Positions 15,545 to 22,577 of a stretch of 23,984 nt of DNA are shown piece by piece (position 1 is the first letter of the stretch; every line of letters begins with the position of its first letter). Position numbers and translations under genes: made by a program. The stretch is from an uncultured Bacteroides sp. (GTDB lineage: Bacteria > Bacteroidota > Bacteroidia > Bacteroidales > Bacteroidaceae), in contig CAKUYM010000029.1 in NCBI GenBank assembly GCA_934716785.1, positions 1 to 23,984 of the forward strand, written 5' to 3'. Below the pieces are notes generated by a model, which was not told the DNA's origin, ran no database searches, and was given only the letters and a program-made list of their open reading frames with translations.

Positions 15545-15577
15545 CAAATATAGAGCAAGCATATTGGCTTGATATAT
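15545..15577 (-). promoter_or_regulatory. Candidate PUL operon promoter with overlapping imperfect palindrome
   Basis: On the minus strand TATATTTG (15545-15552) is a perfect -7 box about 28 nt before the nagP ATG, but there is no TTTG 19-20 nt upstream. Instead an imperfect palindrome centred at 15563/15564 (CAAGC-6 nt-GCTTG, extended to 15550-15577 with two mismatches) fills the -7 to -33 space. That is where a regulator could act in place of the missing -33 contact. The regulator identity (XylR-type protein next door) is inference. Confidence 0.5.
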
Positions 15578-15653
15578 GAAAAAACGCAAAGGTTTTATCA
15601 AAAAACGAAGAATCTGTTTCTAAACATAAAATACATTTATTCTTTGTTTCCCG

Positions 15654-16802
15654 TTAAAGGCCTGTGTCTCCCTTCCGGCGATATTCCTCCGGTGTACAGT
15701 TTTTGTATTTCTTGAAGATATGCGTCACGTTGTTGTAGTCTTTAAAGCCCACTTCGATGCTCAGGTCGCGCAAGGAGCGCCGGGTGGAGAGCAACAGACC
15801 TGCCAGCAGATTGCAGCGACATATTAATATATATTGGTAGATAGAGACTTTCATCGTTTGCTTGAATTTAATCTCTATGCTCCGGCGCGACAATGGAATG
15901 TCGGCAAGCATGGACTCGATGGAGAGATTGGATAGCGTGTAGTGATTGTCAATGTAGCGCACTACCTCTCGTACATGAGGGTCGGAGATGTTATATTTTT
16001 CGGTAGATTGCCGTAATTCAATGCGGATGGGCTTGATGACGATATTGAAGTTGCTGTTGTATTCTTTTTTCAACTGCATGTCTATTAGCTTTCCCATCAT
16101 GTAGCCGCCCCGTTCAATACCCAACTCAATGGAAGAAATGGGAGGATCTGAAATATGGCACATCAGCTCATCGTTGTCCACCCCTAACAAGGAAATTTCT
16201 TCAGGAATGCGGATGCCGCTCATCTTGCAGGTCTCAGAAATGAACAAGGCATATGCGTCATCGCAGCAAAACAGGGCAACGGGCTTGGGCAGTCGTTGTA
16301 GCCATGAGGTTACGTCAGCTCTTATCTCAGCTTCCTGTTTGTCTGACTCGAAACAGTAGAAATATCCTCCGGCATGTGTCACTTCCTGCTGATATCCTTC
16401 GCGCCGTTCATCGGACCACACTATTCCTTTCACGCCGCAGTAGGCAAAGTTGCGGAACATCCTTTTGATAAAGAACTGTGCTGCCATCTTGCCCGTTTCC
16501 TTGTAGTCGCCGGTCAGATTGGAGTAGGTGATACTGCGGTGATGATAGTTCTGTAGCGCCACAGGAATGTCCAGTTCTTTCAGTAAGTCCATTTTCTCAT
16601 TGTCCCATTTGCCCACAATGGCATCAGCTTTCCATTCTTTGGCCCAGTTGAGAATACCTTGTTCTCCATACATCTCTATATAATAGGTGGGAAGCCGGTA
16701 GAAAAGCCACGGTCCTTTTTCTTTGGAATATTGCACCAGTCCTCGGAGTAGTTTCCTGTCAAAATCGCTGGAGTAGTCTATCAATAGAAGAATCTTAATC
16801 AT
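15654..16802 (-). CDS. XylR-type hybrid regulator (LacI-like sensor + AraC HTH)
   Basis: A 382-residue cytoplasmic regulator. The N-terminal about 265 residues are a periplasmic-binding-protein-like ligand domain (MIKILLLIDYSSDFDRKLLR at the start, FFIKRMFRNFAYCGVKG, FCCDDAYALFISETC, LLGVDNDELMCHISDPPISS). The last about 100 form an AraC helix-turn-helix pair (LSIESMLADIPLSRRSIEIK and SLRDLSIEVGFKDYNNVTHI). This layout is that of XylR and related sugar-sensing activators. An earlier in-frame TTG at 16839-16841 adds 13 residues, but it lies inside the TACATTTG promoter box; I therefore start at the ATG at 16800-16802, which also gives the family's usual N-terminus and has AAAGGA upstream. It lies 137 bp before nagP on the same strand with no terminator between, and probably senses GlcNAc or a derivative. 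Confidence 0.88.
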   Translation of the reverse strand: MIKILLLIDYSSDFDRKLLRGLVQYSKEKGPWLFYRLPTYYIEMYGEQGILNWAKEWKADAIVGKWDNEKMDLLKELDIPVALQNYHHRSITYSNLTGDYKETGKMAAQFFIKRMFRNFAYCGVKGIVWSDERREGYQQEVTHAGGYFYCFESDKQEAEIRADVTSWLQRLPKPVALFCCDDAYALFISETCKMSGIRIPEEISLLGVDNDELMCHISDPPISSIELGIERGGYMMGKLIDMQLKKEYNSNFNIVIKPIRIELRQSTEKYNISDPHVREVVRYIDNHYTLSNLSIESMLADIPLSRRSIEIKFKQTMKVSIYQYILICRCNLLAGLLLSTRRSLRDLSIEVGFKDYNNVTHIFKKYKNCTPEEYRRKGDTGL

Positions 16803-16838
16803 GGGTATCCTTTGCCTCTTATAATTGTTGAAACAGCG

Positions 16839-16846
16839 CAAATGTA
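16839..16846 (-). promoter_or_regulatory. -7 box of the XylR-type regulator gene
   Basis: TACATTTG on the minus strand matches TAnnTTTG, about 37 nt before the chosen ATG. A TTTG (16861-16864) lies upstream but only 14 nt away, shorter than the usual 19-20, so the -33 box is uncertain. Confidence 0.55.
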
Positions 16847-16995
16847 CACAAAAAATAACACAAAGATTAAGGAATATATAATAAAACTAAATGTGGAATA
16901 GTTGAATGAACCATCAATCGGAGAATTTGTTTATAAATTAATGCAAATAAACAATGTGCTATTCTTTTTATGTAGTTTAGATAGAGAGGTATTAA

Positions 16996-17859
16996 ATGAT
17001 TGACTTAAAAAACAGAGATGCATTAGAGATATACATCCTAAGTGAGGAATTTAAATTTTATCAAAATATAAGATATCTTCCTCTGCCTGCTTATCCTTCC
17101 AACATACAATCGGCTCTGATTGTATATTGTTTGAGAGGCAGGGCAAAGCTCACGGTACACGGGGATGTACACTGGATACAGCCGAAGGAACTTATCGTGC
17201 TATTACCCGGACAGTTTGTCTCATTCAGTGAGCCTGACGAAGATTTTTTGACCATTTCGGTGATGGCATCATCTTCTTTGTTCAGTGATGTATTGAGTGG
17301 GCTTCCACGATTCTCACCGCATTTTTTCTTCTATATGCGAACCCATTATTGCTATCCGTTGGTGGAGTCGGATATTTCCCGGCTATCCGGTTTTTTGGAA
17401 TTGATAAAAGAAAAAGTCAAGTCTCAGGATATATACAGGCGGGAATTGATAATTCTTCTGATGAAGTATTTCTATTTGGAATTATTCAATGCCTATCAAA
17501 AAGGCTCAGCACTGACGGAGCGTAAGGATACGCGTAAAGAGGAGTTGGCTAATCAATTCTTCGAACTCATCGTGAAGCACTTCAGAGAAAATAAGGAGGT
17601 AGCTTTTTATGCGGATAAGTTGTGTATCACTTCCAAGTACCTGACTATGGTTGTCAAAGAGACAAGCGGCAAGTCTGCCAGAGATTGGATTGTGGAATAT
17701 GTCATATTAGAGACCAAGGCTCTGCTGCAGAATACCAACTTAAGCATTCAGGAGATAGCTGCTAAGATGAATTTCGCCAATCAATCCTCACTCGGACGTT
17801 TCTTTAGGAAGCATACCGGAATGTCATTGTCTCAGTATCGTATGAGCAATCTTGGCTGA
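16996..17859 (+). CDS. AraC-family transcriptional regulator with cupin-like N-terminus
   Basis: A 287-residue regulator. The N-terminal half looks like an AraC cupin sensor (ALIVYCLRGRAKLTVHGDVH, then ELIVLLPGQFVSFSEPDEDF). The C-terminal 100 residues are a two-part helix-turn-helix (VAFYADKLCITSKYLTMVVK and LSIQEIAAKMNFANQSSLGR, ending FFRKHTGMSLSQYR). It is transcribed divergently from the XylR-type gene, 193 bp apart, and convergently with aroB, 17 bp apart. This class often controls efflux or stress genes, but nothing nearby names its target. It could regulate the divergent regulator or lie outside the PUL circuit. The 5' region (16921-16980) is AT-rich, with only a 7-of-8 match to the -7 consensus (TAGTTTAG at 16973). 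Confidence 0.9.
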   Translation: MIDLKNRDALEIYILSEEFKFYQNIRYLPLPAYPSNIQSALIVYCLRGRAKLTVHGDVHWIQPKELIVLLPGQFVSFSEPDEDFLTISVMASSSLFSDVLSGLPRFSPHFFFYMRTHYCYPLVESDISRLSGFLELIKEKVKSQDIYRRELIILLMKYFYLELFNAYQKGSALTERKDTRKEELANQFFELIVKHFRENKEVAFYADKLCITSKYLTMVVKETSGKSARDWIVEYVILETKALLQNTNLSIQEIAAKMNFANQSSLGRFFRKHTGMSLSQYRMSNLG

Positions 17860-17871
17860 AAGCGAGAGTAC

Positions 17872-17886
17872 GGGGATTAAATCCCC
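17872..17886. terminator. Short hairpin between convergent genes
   Basis: GGGGAT-TAA-ATCCCC is a 6-bp stem with a 3-nt loop sitting between the AraC gene and aroB and covering the aroB stop codon. There is no T-run on either side, so a terminator role is weakly supported. Confidence 0.3.
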
Positions 17887-18941
17887 ATACATTCACGATA
17901 AAAGTCCAACATCTCAAAAATGGTATCTTTGTCGGCAGTCTGGTTGATGCAGATATCTCCGATGTCTCTCAGCAAGGTAAAGTTGATCGTACCTGCCGAA
18001 GCATTCTTTTTGTCGTGCGTCATATAAGCATAAAGTTGTTCGTACTTCTTGCAATCGAATGTAAACACACCGTAATTGTCTTTGATGAATTGGATCGTCT
18101 GTCTCATTTTCTCTTTCGGGAAACCTACTTTGGTGTGAGACAGGTACAGCTCGCATACGATTCCCCAGGCTACTGCGTATCCGTGCAGCACCGGGCGGTT
18201 CTCTGCCAATGCCATACTTTCGAATGCATGCCCGACGGTGTGGCCTAAGTTCAACGCTTTCCGGATGCCATGTTCAAAAGGATCCTGTGCGACAATATCT
18301 TCTTTTACTTGTACAGATTCGCCAACCAACTGTTTGAGGGCGGCATAATCAATGTCGGAAGTGTTGAAATTCAGCAGCTCCGCCCAATGGGAGACATTGC
18401 TTATCAGACCGTGTTTGAGCATTTCCGCATATCCGGAGAAGAAATTGTGCATGTCCAGCGTGCGTAGAAATTCAGTCTCAATCAATACGCTATTTGCAGG
18501 GGCGAATGCGCCTATCTCATTCTTCAATCCGTTGAAGTTGATTCCTGTCTTTCCACCGACTGAAGCATCCACCATCGCCAACAAGGTAGTCGGTATATTG
18601 ATATAAGAGATGCCCCGTTTGAAAGTGGCTGCTGCAAAACCTCCTAAATCCGTTACCATCCCCCCGCCGAGGTTTATAAGCAGAGAATGGCGGGTAGCTC
18701 CTTGTGTGCTCAGTGCCATCCATACGGAAGCAAGCGTTTCCAATGTTTTATGTACGTCCTCCACTCCGATGCAGATCTCGATGGCATCTTTCAGTAGGGA
18801 TGTCTCTTTCAAGGTGGGCAGGCAGAGACGTTTGGTATGCTCATCAGTGAGGATGAATAATTTGTCATGCGGACACTTCTCAATGGCGTGGCTCAGACTC
18901 GTTTCCAAGCTTTCACAGAGGATAACTTCTTGTTTACTCAT
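17877..18941 (-). CDS. aroB: 3-dehydroquinate synthase
   Basis: AroB converts DAHP to 3-dehydroquinate, the second step of the shikimate pathway, using NAD and a divalent metal in the cytoplasm. The 354 residues show the NAD-binding glycine block NLGGGMVTDLGGFAAATFKRG (90-110), PTTLLAMVDASVGGKTGI (117-134), GYAEMLKHG (170-178, metal ligand E173), LNLGHTVGHAFE (230-241, H234) and LHGYAVAWG (252-260, H253). All expected active-site segments are present and the length is normal. It stands alone on the minus strand, with no other aro gene beside it. The start at MSKQEVILCE is supported by the promoter box at 18964-18971, about 22 nt upstream. Confidence 0.97.
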   Translation of the reverse strand: MSKQEVILCESLETSLSHAIEKCPHDKLFILTDEHTKRLCLPTLKETSLLKDAIEICIGVEDVHKTLETLASVWMALSTQGATRHSLLINLGGGMVTDLGGFAAATFKRGISYINIPTTLLAMVDASVGGKTGINFNGLKNEIGAFAPANSVLIETEFLRTLDMHNFFSGYAEMLKHGLISNVSHWAELLNFNTSDIDYAALKQLVGESVQVKEDIVAQDPFEHGIRKALNLGHTVGHAFESMALAENRPVLHGYAVAWGIVCELYLSHTKVGFPKEKMRQTIQFIKDNYGVFTFDCKKYEQLYAYMTHDKKNASAGTINFTLLRDIGDICINQTADKDTIFEMLDFYRECMGI

Positions 18942-18963
18942 GATTCTTTTGCTTTTTACCCTG

Positions 18964-18971
18964 CAAATGTA
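18964..18971 (-). promoter_or_regulatory. -7 box of aroB
   Basis: TACATTTG on the minus strand matches the consensus and lies about 22 nt before the aroB ATG. No TTTG is visible 19-20 nt upstream; that space is occupied by the opposing promoter box at 18994-19001. Confidence 0.6.
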
Positions 18972-18993
18972 TATAAAATATCTTTTTTATGCT

Positions 18994-19001
18994 TACTTTT
19001 G
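18994..19001 (+). promoter_or_regulatory. -7 box of the small membrane protein gene
   Basis: TACTTTTG matches TAnnTTTG and lies 20 nt before the ATG at 19022. It rules out the earlier in-frame ATG at 18989 as the usual start because that codon is upstream of the box. Confidence 0.55.
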
Positions 19002-19021
19002 TCCGGTTAAAACGTTCAATT

Positions 19022-19426
19022 ATGAAAGCATTATTACCTGTATATTGTCGTCCTTTGGGATATGTCGTTCTGTTGATAGCTTTGTTCATTCCTTTTCTTT
19101 TAGTGATGCAAGGAATGGTGACCGATAACAACCTGTTGTTTTATAAAGAATGTACAAAACTGCTGATGATGGCAGGTTGCTTGTTGATTATCTTCGCTCT
19201 GAGCAAGCATGAAAGCCGTGAGACGGAGCAAATTCGCAACTCGGCTGTCCGTAATGCCATATTCCTGACATTCCTGTTCGTCTTCGGCGGTATGTTGTGG
19301 CGTGTCATGCAAGGGGATGTGATAAATGTAGACACTTCTTCTTTTCTTACCTTTTTAGTATTTAATGTGCTTTGTTTGGAGTTTGGTCTGAAAAAAGCGC
19401 TTGTTGATCGATTCTTTAAAAGATAA
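19022..19426 (+). CDS. Small four-helix inner-membrane protein, function unknown
   Basis: I do not recognise a functional family. The 134-residue protein has four hydrophobic segments: about residues 9-31 (LGYVVLLIALFIPFLLVMQG), 43-58 (LLMMAGCLLIIFAL), 77-97 (AIFLTFLFVFGGMLWRVMQG) and 105-122 (SFLTFLVFNVLCLEFGL). A charged cytoplasmic-type loop (SKHESRETEQIRNS) joins helices 2 and 3, and the end is basic (FFKR). The start at 19022 is preferred over 18989 because of the promoter box. It is divergent from aroB and followed 83 bp later by the outer-membrane barrel gene on the same strand, with no clear terminator between, so they may be co-transcribed. Confidence 0.75.
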   Translation: MKALLPVYCRPLGYVVLLIALFIPFLLVMQGMVTDNNLLFYKECTKLLMMAGCLLIIFALSKHESRETEQIRNSAVRNAIFLTFLFVFGGMLWRVMQGDVINVDTSSFLTFLVFNVLCLEFGLKKALVDRFFKR

Positions 19427-19509
19427 TTTTCTTTTCAATTAAACCTTTTGCGATTCTATTGGTCAAAAAGACATTGTTATTGCTACTAATATAATCGTAA
19501 TTTAGGTAA

Positions 19510-22452
19510 ATGAAAAGATTTTCAGCAGGATTGGTGCTGATGTTGCTATGCACCTTCTCAATTTTCGCACAGAATAAGGTTATTACCGTTTCGGGACGTG
19601 TCGTGGAGTCCGATTCGAAAGAACCGGCGGCACAGGCCACGGTTCAACTGTTGTCACTACCCGATAGTGCTTATGCTGCCGGTATAGCCAGTGGCAATCA
19701 GGGGTGGTTTACTCTCCCCAAAGTGAAAGCCGGGAAATACGTATTGAAGGTTTCCTATATCGGTTTCCAAACAAAATTCGTACCGGTGCAACTGGCTGCT
19801 AATATAACAGAAAAGAAGTTGGGAACGATTGCACTGGAGCCGGATGCGGTCATGCTGAAGGAAGCGGTGGTCACTGCTGAGGCTCCTCAAGTGGTAGTGA
19901 AGGAGGATACGCTCGAATATAATTCGGCGGCTTATCGTACTCCCGAGGGGGCTATGCTCGAAGAACTGGTCAAGAAACTTCCGGGGGCGGAGATTGATGA
20001 TGACGGTAACGTCAAAATCAATGGCAAGGAGGTGAAGAAGATCATGGTAGACGGTAAGGAGTTCTTTGGCGGTGATGTAAAAACCGGATTGAAGAACTTG
20101 CCCGTTGACATGATAGACAAACTGAAAACGTATGATAAGAAGTCGGATCTGGCTCGTGTCACCGGAATTGATGACGGGGAAGAAGAGACTGTCCTCGACT
20201 TGAAGGTGAAGAAGGGAATGAATCAGGGATGGTTTGGCAATGCGAGTGTTGCCGGTGGTACGGAAGACCGCTATGCCAGTAACTTGATGCTGAACCGATT
20301 TGTAGAAAACAGCCAATTCTCTTTGATAGGGTCTGCCAATAATGTGAACGACCAAGGATTCTCCGGTGGAGGAGGTGGACCGCGTTTCAGAAATAACAAC
20401 GGCCTGACTGCCACCAAGATGCTGGGAGCCAACTTTGCCACGCAGACGGATAAACTCGAATTAGGCGGTAGTGCCCGTTATAATTTCAGTGACCGCGACG
20501 CCGGTTCTACAAGTTATTCGGAACGTTTCTTGCAGAATGGAAACTCTTACTCTAACTCAAATAGTAAAAACCGCAGTAAGAATACGAATTTTAATGCCGA
20601 TTTCCGTTTGGAATGGAAGCCGGACACACTGACTAATATCATTTTCCGACCCAACTTTTCTTATGGAAAGTCCAATGGATATTCTATCTCCGAGTCGGGT
20701 ACTTTCAGTGAAGATCCGTTCAATATCAGTTCCAATCCGAATGCTTATTTGAATAAGATTTTTTGGGAAAGTGCGGATGATCCTTTTGAGAAGATCCGTG
20801 TCAATGCCAGCAATAGTGAATCCTCATCCAAAAGTAACAGCCTGTCGGCAAATGCTTCTTTGCAGTTGAATCGTAGATTGAACAACCGAGGCAGGAATAT
20901 CACATTCCGTGGTACGTTCGGCTATGGAGACAATGATAGCGAATCGTTGAGTGAGGCATTGACACGCTACTTTGACAATGCTGCCGGAAAAACGAATGAC
21001 GACCGGAGCCAGTATACTACTACTCCGACGACGAACTATAATTATACTGCCGAGCTGACCTACAATGAACCGGTTGCGAAAGCTACCTTTTTACAATTCC
21101 GTTATAAGTTTCAATACAAATATAGCGAAAGTGACAGAAGTACATACAGCTTGGTTCCGGATGAGGAGAAGGGACAGGATTGGTTATGGCACTTTGGCGA
21201 CGAACTGCCCGAAGGGTATGAAAACAACAAGGATATGAGCCTGAGTAAATATGCCCAGTATAAATATTACAATCATGATATCAATGCCGGAATGAACATT
21301 ATCCGCGAGAAATACAGATTCAACTTTGGAGTGTCTTTGCAACCGCAGAATACCAGACTGGATTATAAGAAGGCTGAAATAGATACTGTAGTAAAAAGAA
21401 ATGTATTTAATTTCGCTCCTAATGTCGACTTCCGTTATCGGTTCTCCAAAGTGAGTCAGTTGCGCTTTACGTATCGTGGAAATGCCAGTCAGCCAGGTAT
21501 GGAAAACCTGTTGGACGTGACAGATGATTCGAATCCGTTGAGAATCACTAAGGGTAATCCGGGATTGAAGCCGTCTTTTACTCATTCCATGCGGTTGTTC
21601 TATAATACCTATGACGGTGATAAACAGCGCGGGATGATGGCACATGCCAACTTTAATATGACTCAAAACAGGATTACCAATGCCACGACATATAATCAGA
21701 CAACCGGTGGAACAATCTCGAAGCCGGAGAATATCAATGGCTATTGGACAGCAATGGGAATGTTCGGATTCAATACTGCTCTGAAAGATAAGCGCTTTAC
21801 CATCAATTCTTTCTCACGTGCCAACTATACGAATGATGTATCTTTCCTTTACAATGAAGAAACCAAACTGAATGACAAGAATACAAGTACGTCACTGACT
21901 TTAGGTGAGAACTTGAACGGGACTTTCCGTAATGACTGGCTTGAGTTTTCCATCAATGGCTCCATCAATTACAACTTCGAACGTAACAAACTGCGCTCGG
22001 AAAACAATCAGGAACCATATACTTTCGGATATGGCGCAAGCACCAATATCTCTTTGCCGTGGAATATGACGCTGTCTACCAATATTACGAACAATTCACG
22101 TCGTGGCTATCGTGATGCCAGCATGAATAGAAACGAACTTCTTTGGAATGCTCAGATTGCCCAGAACTTCCTGAAGGGCAATGCTGCGACAATCAGCTTT
22201 GAAGTATATGATATCTTGAAGCAGCAAACCAATATCAGTCGTTCGCTGACAGCCGATATGCGTTCCGTTTCAGAGTATAACGGAGTGAACAGCTACTGTA
22301 TGCTTCGCTTTTCTTACCGCCTGAATGTCTTTGGCAGTAAGAAAGCACGTGAAAATATGCGCCCCGGTGGCTTTGACGGTGGAGGACCTCGTGGCCCTCG
22401 CGGTCCTCGTGGCGGTGGTCCCGGTCCCGGCAGAATGATGATGCCTTTCTAA
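19510..22452 (+). CDS. TonB-dependent-receptor-like outer-membrane beta-barrel protein
   Basis: A 980-residue outer-membrane protein of the Bacteroidetes OMP_b-brl_3-type group. The signal peptide ends IFAQN (about 20). A carboxypeptidase-regulatory-like domain follows (about 25-112, VSGRVVESDSKEPAAQATVQ), then a plug-like region with KEDTLEYNSAAYRTPEGAML and KIMVDGKEFFGGD, then an Asn/Ser/Tyr-rich barrel. It has no susD partner, so it is not a Sus transporter; members are of unknown cargo. The last about 27 residues are odd: after the final strand (SYRLNVFGSKKARE) comes a Gly/Pro/Arg tail with repeated GPR triplets, ending RMMMPF. A strong terminator lies 22 nt after the stop. Confidence 0.88.
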   Translation: MKRFSAGLVLMLLCTFSIFAQNKVITVSGRVVESDSKEPAAQATVQLLSLPDSAYAAGIASGNQGWFTLPKVKAGKYVLKVSYIGFQTKFVPVQLAANITEKKLGTIALEPDAVMLKEAVVTAEAPQVVVKEDTLEYNSAAYRTPEGAMLEELVKKLPGAEIDDDGNVKINGKEVKKIMVDGKEFFGGDVKTGLKNLPVDMIDKLKTYDKKSDLARVTGIDDGEEETVLDLKVKKGMNQGWFGNASVAGGTEDRYASNLMLNRFVENSQFSLIGSANNVNDQGFSGGGGGPRFRNNNGLTATKMLGANFATQTDKLELGGSARYNFSDRDAGSTSYSERFLQNGNSYSNSNSKNRSKNTNFNADFRLEWKPDTLTNIIFRPNFSYGKSNGYSISESGTFSEDPFNISSNPNAYLNKIFWESADDPFEKIRVNASNSESSSKSNSLSANASLQLNRRLNNRGRNITFRGTFGYGDNDSESLSEALTRYFDNAAGKTNDDRSQYTTTPTTNYNYTAELTYNEPVAKATFLQFRYKFQYKYSESDRSTYSLVPDEEKGQDWLWHFGDELPEGYENNKDMSLSKYAQYKYYNHDINAGMNIIREKYRFNFGVSLQPQNTRLDYKKAEIDTVVKRNVFNFAPNVDFRYRFSKVSQLRFTYRGNASQPGMENLLDVTDDSNPLRITKGNPGLKPSFTHSMRLFYNTYDGDKQRGMMAHANFNMTQNRITNATTYNQTTGGTISKPENINGYWTAMGMFGFNTALKDKRFTINSFSRANYTNDVSFLYNEETKLNDKNTSTSLTLGENLNGTFRNDWLEFSINGSINYNFERNKLRSENNQEPYTFGYGASTNISLPWNMTLSTNITNNSRRGYRDASMNRNELLWNAQIAQNFLKGNAATISFEVYDILKQQTNISRSLTADMRSVSEYNGVNSYCMLRFSYRLNVFGSKKARENMRPGGFDGGGPRGPRGPRGGGPGPGRMMMPF

Positions 22453-22474
22453 GAGCGTACATTATGAAGATGGA

Positions 22475-22518
22475 AAGTCCTGGTTGCAACGATTGATAGT
22501 TGTAGCCGGGACTTTTTT
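22475..22518 (+). terminator. Intrinsic terminator of the outer-membrane barrel gene
   Basis: Arms AAGTCCTGGTTGCAAC and GTTGTAGCCGGGACTT pair over 16 positions (13 Watson-Crick, 3 G-T) around the loop GATTGATA. The last two stem T plus four more make a T6 run. Confidence 0.9.
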
Positions 22519-22546
22519 GTTAATCCGATAATTTATTCTATATTTG
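22516..22546 (+). promoter_or_regulatory. cls promoter, overlapping the preceding terminator
   Basis: TTTG (22516-22519), 19 nt, then TATATTTG (22539-22546): an exact Bacteroides consensus with ideal spacing, 31 nt before the cls ATG. The -33 box uses the last three T of the terminator tract. Confidence 0.8.
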
Positions 22547-22577
22547 TTGTGCAGTATCTGTTAAAAAAACGATTCCT

